Assembly: GCA_030998225.1 (NCBI GenBank)
Contig: JAPYXD010000726.1
Coordinates: forward strand, 682,001 to 746,000
From: Diplolepis rosae
Lineage: Eukaryota > Arthropoda > Insecta > Hymenoptera > Diplolepididae
Reading direction: 5' to 3'
DNA: 64,000 bases
The notes under the pieces were generated by a model. It had not been told where the DNA came from and did not search any database. It worked only from the letters and a program-made list of their open reading frames with translations. Position 1 is the first letter of the stretch; each line of letters begins with the position of its first letter. Both the position numbers and the translations under genes were made by a program. This document shows, piece after piece, positions 60,500-64,000 of this stretch.

Positions 60500-60654
60500 T
60501 TACTGCTGGAGCCATCTATTCACAAACAGCGGGAACTTAGTTGCGCACCTAATACATCAACAGAACAGTTTTGTTAGACTAACAAAGAGACCCAACAAAA
60601 TTATTTTGTTGCGGCAACAAAATTTTGGTTGGTCAAGCAAAACCGTTTTCTCAG

Positions 60655-60715
60655 TGTAGAGCGGGTCGAAACTGCGATTTTCAACCCTACTTTTAAAGTT
60701 TCAACCCGCTCTACA
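60655..60715. repeat. Hairpin with ~19-bp stem
   Basis: TGTAGAGCGGGTCGAAACT (60655-60673) is mirrored by AGTTTCAACCCGCTCTACA with one bulge, around a loop of about 24 bases. It abuts the outer end of the palindrome-rich repeat. Confidence 0.75.
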
Positions 60716-61480
60716 GGTACACTTTGAAAAATAATTATTGATAACTATTGGATAGAATACTTTTTCGCGAAAATAGTACTGGATCCAATTCTTAATCTTC
60801 TTATTTTTTATATGGGGGTATTCTAAGGAGTTGCTTATTATTTACACTGGGAATTATGACAAGAGGTCTGCCAACCTTCTCTTTACCTATAAAGCTAGAA
60901 GTTTTCTGTCATAGTGCACTCAAACGGCTTGCAGTACAGCGGCTTCAAATTAACTTTCAAGTAAGGTTGCCCTTTCCAAACTCATTCTTTTTTTTTTAAT
61001 TTTTTATAGAATTTCTGTTAATAATCAAATCTTGCACATCATGACCTAATGCCTGCGCAGTATAAAATAAACTTTATTTTGATTAGTAACCTTACACAGA
61101 TTTAATGCCATTGGGATTTTCAGTATCATTACTTCACGACTTACCCTTATTCTTTTTACCTCTGGCAATTCATGTTCTATATTTTTCGAACAATGGTTTA
61201 CTGCCTTTGACTAATTAAAAATTGCTTATCTTCTTCCATTTTTATCATTTCCAAATCATTTGCGTGGGTGGAATACGGAATACAAAACGAAATATACTTA
61301 AATCTTCAAAAAGGATTTTTTCAATTAAAAAACAGATAATATTAAAATCAAATTATAGCGTTTTATAATCTTTTCAAACTTATTTGGGTCTACTATCCTG
61401 GACTCACGTATTTTACAACCAGTTTTTATGTGAAGAGATCAGTGGAATCGAAGTTTCATTCGACGAGAGAAATATTTCTG
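60716..61480. other. Unrecognised AT-rich DNA
   Basis: No repeat, RNA gene or coding similarity was recognised. Confidence 0.45.
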
Positions 61481-61482
61481 AA

Positions 61483-62165
61483 TAGGTATGTAAACCTTAC
61501 AGGACAAAAATATGCAATCATATAATAGTAAATGCCAAAAATTAGGGCTCAATTAATGCCCCAATACCGAATTTTCAGCTCCTTTTTTTAAAAAAAATAT
61601 GCATGGTCTTAACACGTTTACCGATAAGCTAGCAGCGCCACTCTGGAAATCATTCAAAACTGCTTGTACAAAATTTTCCTCTGGACAAAATAATTTGGGC
61701 TCAATTGGGGCTCAAAGTATCCACAACTTCCAACCCCGTACCTATCACCCATTTCAAAGGGTTAAAGGGCTCCTATAGGCTAGAAGTCAAAAATAAACTT
61801 TTTAAATATTTTGTAGTCCTATAATTAAGGGCTCAATTAGGGCTCAATTAATGACACAATTCAAAACCTACAACTTAACATTTTTCACTTTAATTGACTT
61901 GGTCCTGCCAGGTTTACCGAAAATCTAGCAGCGCTACTCTGGCAATCATTCAAAAACTGCTTGTACAAAACTTCCCTCTTGACAAAATAATTCGGGCTCA
62001 ATTAGGGCTCGAAGTATCCACAACTACTTACCCCGTACCTATCACCCTTTTCAAATGGTTGAAGGGCTTCTACAGGCCAATTGTCAAAAATAAACTTTTT
62101 AAATATTTTTTAGTCCTATAATTAAGGGCTCAATTAGGGCTCAATTAATGACACAATTCAAAACT
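61483..62165 (+). repeat. RepC: leader plus two tandem units of ~297 bp
   Basis: The unit contains 'taccgataagctagcagcgc', 'caaaactgcttgtaca', 'gggctcaattagggctc', 'aagtatccacaac', 'ccccgtacctatcaccc' and 'cctataattaagggctc'. The second unit repeats this 297 bp later (ataattaagg at 61821 and 62118). The leader 'ggtatgtaaaccttacagga' and 'atgcaatcatataatagtaa' is mirrored at 63880-63920. A 75-codon open frame (61894-62121) lies inside and is not a gene. Confidence 0.85.
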
Positions 62166-62500
62166 TTCTGCCCTTGTCGTGTAATATACTACTTCTTGTA
62201 AGCGGCTTGACTGATCTTGATGAGGAAAAAATATGTTATGTAGGTCGATAGGACGATTTCAAAAAAAAATTTGAAAACATTTTTGGACAAAAATAACAGG
62301 TCTGAAAAAATGTTTGAACTTTTCAAAACAAAATTTTGAGGTTATGTTTTATAGTCAAACCCACCATTTTTTCATGAATATTCCTTCAGATGTCCTATTT
62401 AACATATATTTTTGTCAAATTTTTTGAAGTGTTGCAACATAGTGAAAAAAAATAATAATCGTACTTGGGACTCTGTGTAATTGTGTACATTTATGGTATA
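62166..62500. other. Unrecognised AT-rich DNA
   Basis: No feature was recognised in this stretch between RepC and the GC-rich block. Confidence 0.4.
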
Positions 62501-62504
62501 CTGT

Positions 62505-62920
62505 ACTGCCTGGCTATTTCTTTCAGAAACAACCCTTTTTCATCTCCCGGTTCTGCATTGGTTCCTTCAGAAACCGATCAGGGGGCCTAAGAACAGGCAA
62601 CCGGGCGCGTACTCGTGTTCCGGATAGAGGGGCCCTGTCTCGAGGGTTACTGCCAATACGGATACATATCTAAATAAGCAGTCGCGAAAAAGGTTCCAGG
62701 GATGGTCCGGAATGAATAACCCCCAAGCCAAGGTGTCAACTACCGTGCCGAGGGCTGCGTGGCAACAGGGTGTGGTGTTTTACACGGTGTCTCTAGGAAC
62801 CCAAGCCACCTCCTAGAGTATTGGCTGCACGATCTGCACAATAGAGATATGGAGACATATATTGAACAATAGTGCCTTCTTCTTACTTACATGGTGCGAG
62901 ACCTCCCAGATATATGCACC
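62505..62920. other. GC-rich block, possible LINE 5' fragment
   Basis: Base composition shifts abruptly from the AT-rich surroundings, with segments such as 'gaacaggcaaccgggcgcg', 'agaggggccctgtctcgagg', 'gtgccgagggctgcgtggca' and 'gtggtgttttacacggtgtc'. No open frame of note. The composition and ending resemble the untranslated leader of some non-LTR retrotransposons, but I cannot name a family. Confidence 0.35.
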
Positions 62921-63157
62921 GTTCATAAATGAAAATAAAATGAAATAGCGTGAAATTCTCTTGCGATTTTCAATAATTATTGTCGTTCTCTCACCATTTC
63001 ACTTTGCCATCTTCATTTGTTCGTAATTTTAATTTCTGCATTGTTTTATTGTGCTATTAAGACATCTTTTATATTCTTACAATTGATAGTTCTTTTATTA
63101 TTATCGCAAGAGTCCTCTTGTCAACTTCATTTCCTTCCCGATCATAATTATGTCGTT
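62921..63157. other. Unrecognised AT-rich DNA
   Basis: Short spacer without recognisable features. An open frame beginning at 63017 runs into the SatA fragment and is not convincing. Confidence 0.4.
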
Positions 63158-63395
63158 ATGCAGGGGTGCATTTTGATGTTAAGGGTTGTAGCCCAAAAAT
63201 CGATATAGGCATTTTCGAAGAGTCCGAAAATCAGAGAATATTCCTAGACCATAAAGTTCAAAAAAAGATGTTTTTTATCCAAAGTCGTGTCTACATGGCC
63301 ATGCAGGGGTGCATTTTGATGTTATGGGATGTAGCCCAAAAATCGATACAAACACTTTTAAGGAGCCCGAAAATATCTCGATATTCTAAAGTAGT
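63158..63395 (+). repeat. Isolated diverged SatA monomers (about 1.7 copies)
   Basis: Array-2 orientation: 'tgcaggggtgcattttgatg', 'aagggttgtagcccaaaaat', 'gcattttcgaagagtccg', 'ttcctagaccataaagtt' and 'gtctacatggccatgcagg', then a second partial unit ending near 'ggagcccgaaaat'. It lies about 20 kb from the array. The 84-codon open frame across it is a repeat by-product. Confidence 0.88.
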
Positions 63396-63544
63396 TTTTT
63401 TGTTCGGATGTTTATTTTGAGGTTAAAATGGATTCTGGATCATCTGCATACACTTGATCTTTCACATAGCACCACCAAAAATAGTCGCTTCAAGTGCTTT
63501 AACAGATTTTTTAAAGCAGAACCAAGCCATTTAAAATAAAAAAT

Positions 63545-63922
63545 GAGAAGTTGCATTAATTGAGCCCTTAATTATAGGACTAAAAAATATTCAAAAAGTC
63601 TATTTTTGACTACTGACTTAAAAGAGCCCTTTAAGCCTTTAAAAAGGGTGATAAGTGCGGGGTTGAAAGTTGTGGATACTTTGAGCCCTAATTGAGCCCG
63701 AATTATTTTGTCAAGAGGGAAATTTTGTATAAGCAGTTTTTGAATTATTTCCAGAGTGGCGCTGCTAGCTTATCGGTAAACCTGGCAGGACAATGCATAT
63801 TTTTTAAAAAATAAGGAGCTGAAAATTCGGCATTGGGGCATTAATTGAGCCCTAATTTTTGGCATTTACTATTATATGATTGCATATTTTTGTCCTGTCA
63901 GGTTTACATATCTTTTCTGAAT
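63545..63922 (-). repeat. RepC, inverted copy
   Basis: The reverse complement of 61483-61845 aligns along most of its length: 'gagcccttaattatagga', 'ttgtggatactttgagccc', 'gagtggcgctgctagctta', 'cggtaaacctggcagga', 'ggcatttactattatatgat' and 'gtcctgtcaggtttacat'. Together with 61483-62165 it encloses the GC-rich block and the SatA fragment. Confidence 0.85.
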
Positions 63923-64000
63923 TAATAATTAACGTTTCATTTTCTTCATTGTAACGCCCTTAATCCAAATACCATACTTTTTAATTTAAAAAAATATATA

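Larger units (their letters stand above)
59089..60552 (-). mobile_element. mariner (Tc1/mariner, DD34D) element, defective
   Basis: Terminal inverted repeats AGGTGCGCAACTAAGTTCCC (from 59091) and its mirror ending at 60550 are preceded by TC on the left and followed by AA on the right. Both are flanked by the TA target duplication (59087-59088 and 60553-60554). The element holds a broken minus-strand transposase. A MITE of 486 bp sits between the right repeat and the transposase start. Without that insert it is about 0.98 kb, short of the usual ~1.3 kb. Confidence 0.93.
58519..60660. mobile_element. Palindrome-rich repeat element split by mariner
   Basis: Blocks at 58545-58710, 58955-59086 and 60555-60645 repeat short mirrored words of the type CAACAAAA...TTTTGTTG at roughly 25-35-bp spacing. 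Outer ends resemble each other in inverted orientation ('cgctgaaaaaaaa' at about 58517, 'ccgttttctcagtg' at about 60643), a pattern like CACTGAGAAAA-ended insect MITEs. The mariner insertion at 59089-60552 interrupts it. The extent and class are uncertain. Confidence 0.5.

Overview
This window is AT-rich eukaryotic DNA, most likely from an arthropod and probably an insect. The evidence is its mix of satellite DNA, Copia, Penelope-like, mariner, LINE, tRNA-SINE and miniature DNA elements, and the absence of any bacterial operon or intact host gene. The sequence alone does not give a species. I found no host protein gene, rRNA gene or functional tRNA gene. Every recognisable coding stretch is a broken transposon gene. 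Short open frames inside the satellite are by-products of the tandem repeat.

Layout. 1-4242: about 30 tandem copies of a ~143-bp satellite (here 'SatA'), reading on the minus strand. 4243-7923: spacer with a second ~145-153-bp tandem family ('RepB') in opposite orientations at its two sides, half of a foldback element, hairpin modules and old SatA remnants. 7924-43344: about 247 SatA copies on the plus strand. The two arrays therefore diverge from the spacer as a very large inverted arrangement. 43345-45540: a hairpin module, unrecognised AT-rich DNA and a tRNA-derived SINE. 45541-49898: a degenerate Copia retrotransposon (minus strand, two ~210-bp LTRs) with a 3' fragment of a Penelope-like element (plus strand) inserted, which has a 14-bp target-site duplication and a hammerhead-ribozyme-like motif. 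49899-51330: two nested foldback elements, then a LINE reverse transcriptase remnant. 52636-57270: inverted ~0.5-kb arms enclosing a decayed hAT-like transposase-type gene, which is itself split by a nearly perfect 1.08-kb foldback. 57529-60660: a TA-type MITE and a palindrome-rich repeat interrupted by a mariner (59089-60552), which is in turn interrupted by a TTA-flanked MITE (60014-60499). 61480-63925: an inverted ~300-bp repeat family enclosing a GC-rich block and two stray SatA monomers.

How it fits together. The window looks like the edge of a satellite domain, pericentromeric or otherwise heterochromatic, next to a graveyard of nested mobile elements. SatA monomers carry a 16-bp perfect palindrome and a 13-bp internal direct repeat. 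Rare monomer variants recur at whole-number multiples of 143 bp (7, 10, 14, 17, 21, 28, 33, 34, 46 and 49 monomers), which indicates repeated block duplication or unequal exchange rather than one clean higher-order unit. The hairpin module beside the right array edge also occurs beside degenerate SatA monomers at 6.2-6.7 kb, hinting that the satellite arose from, or is bounded by, a mobile element.
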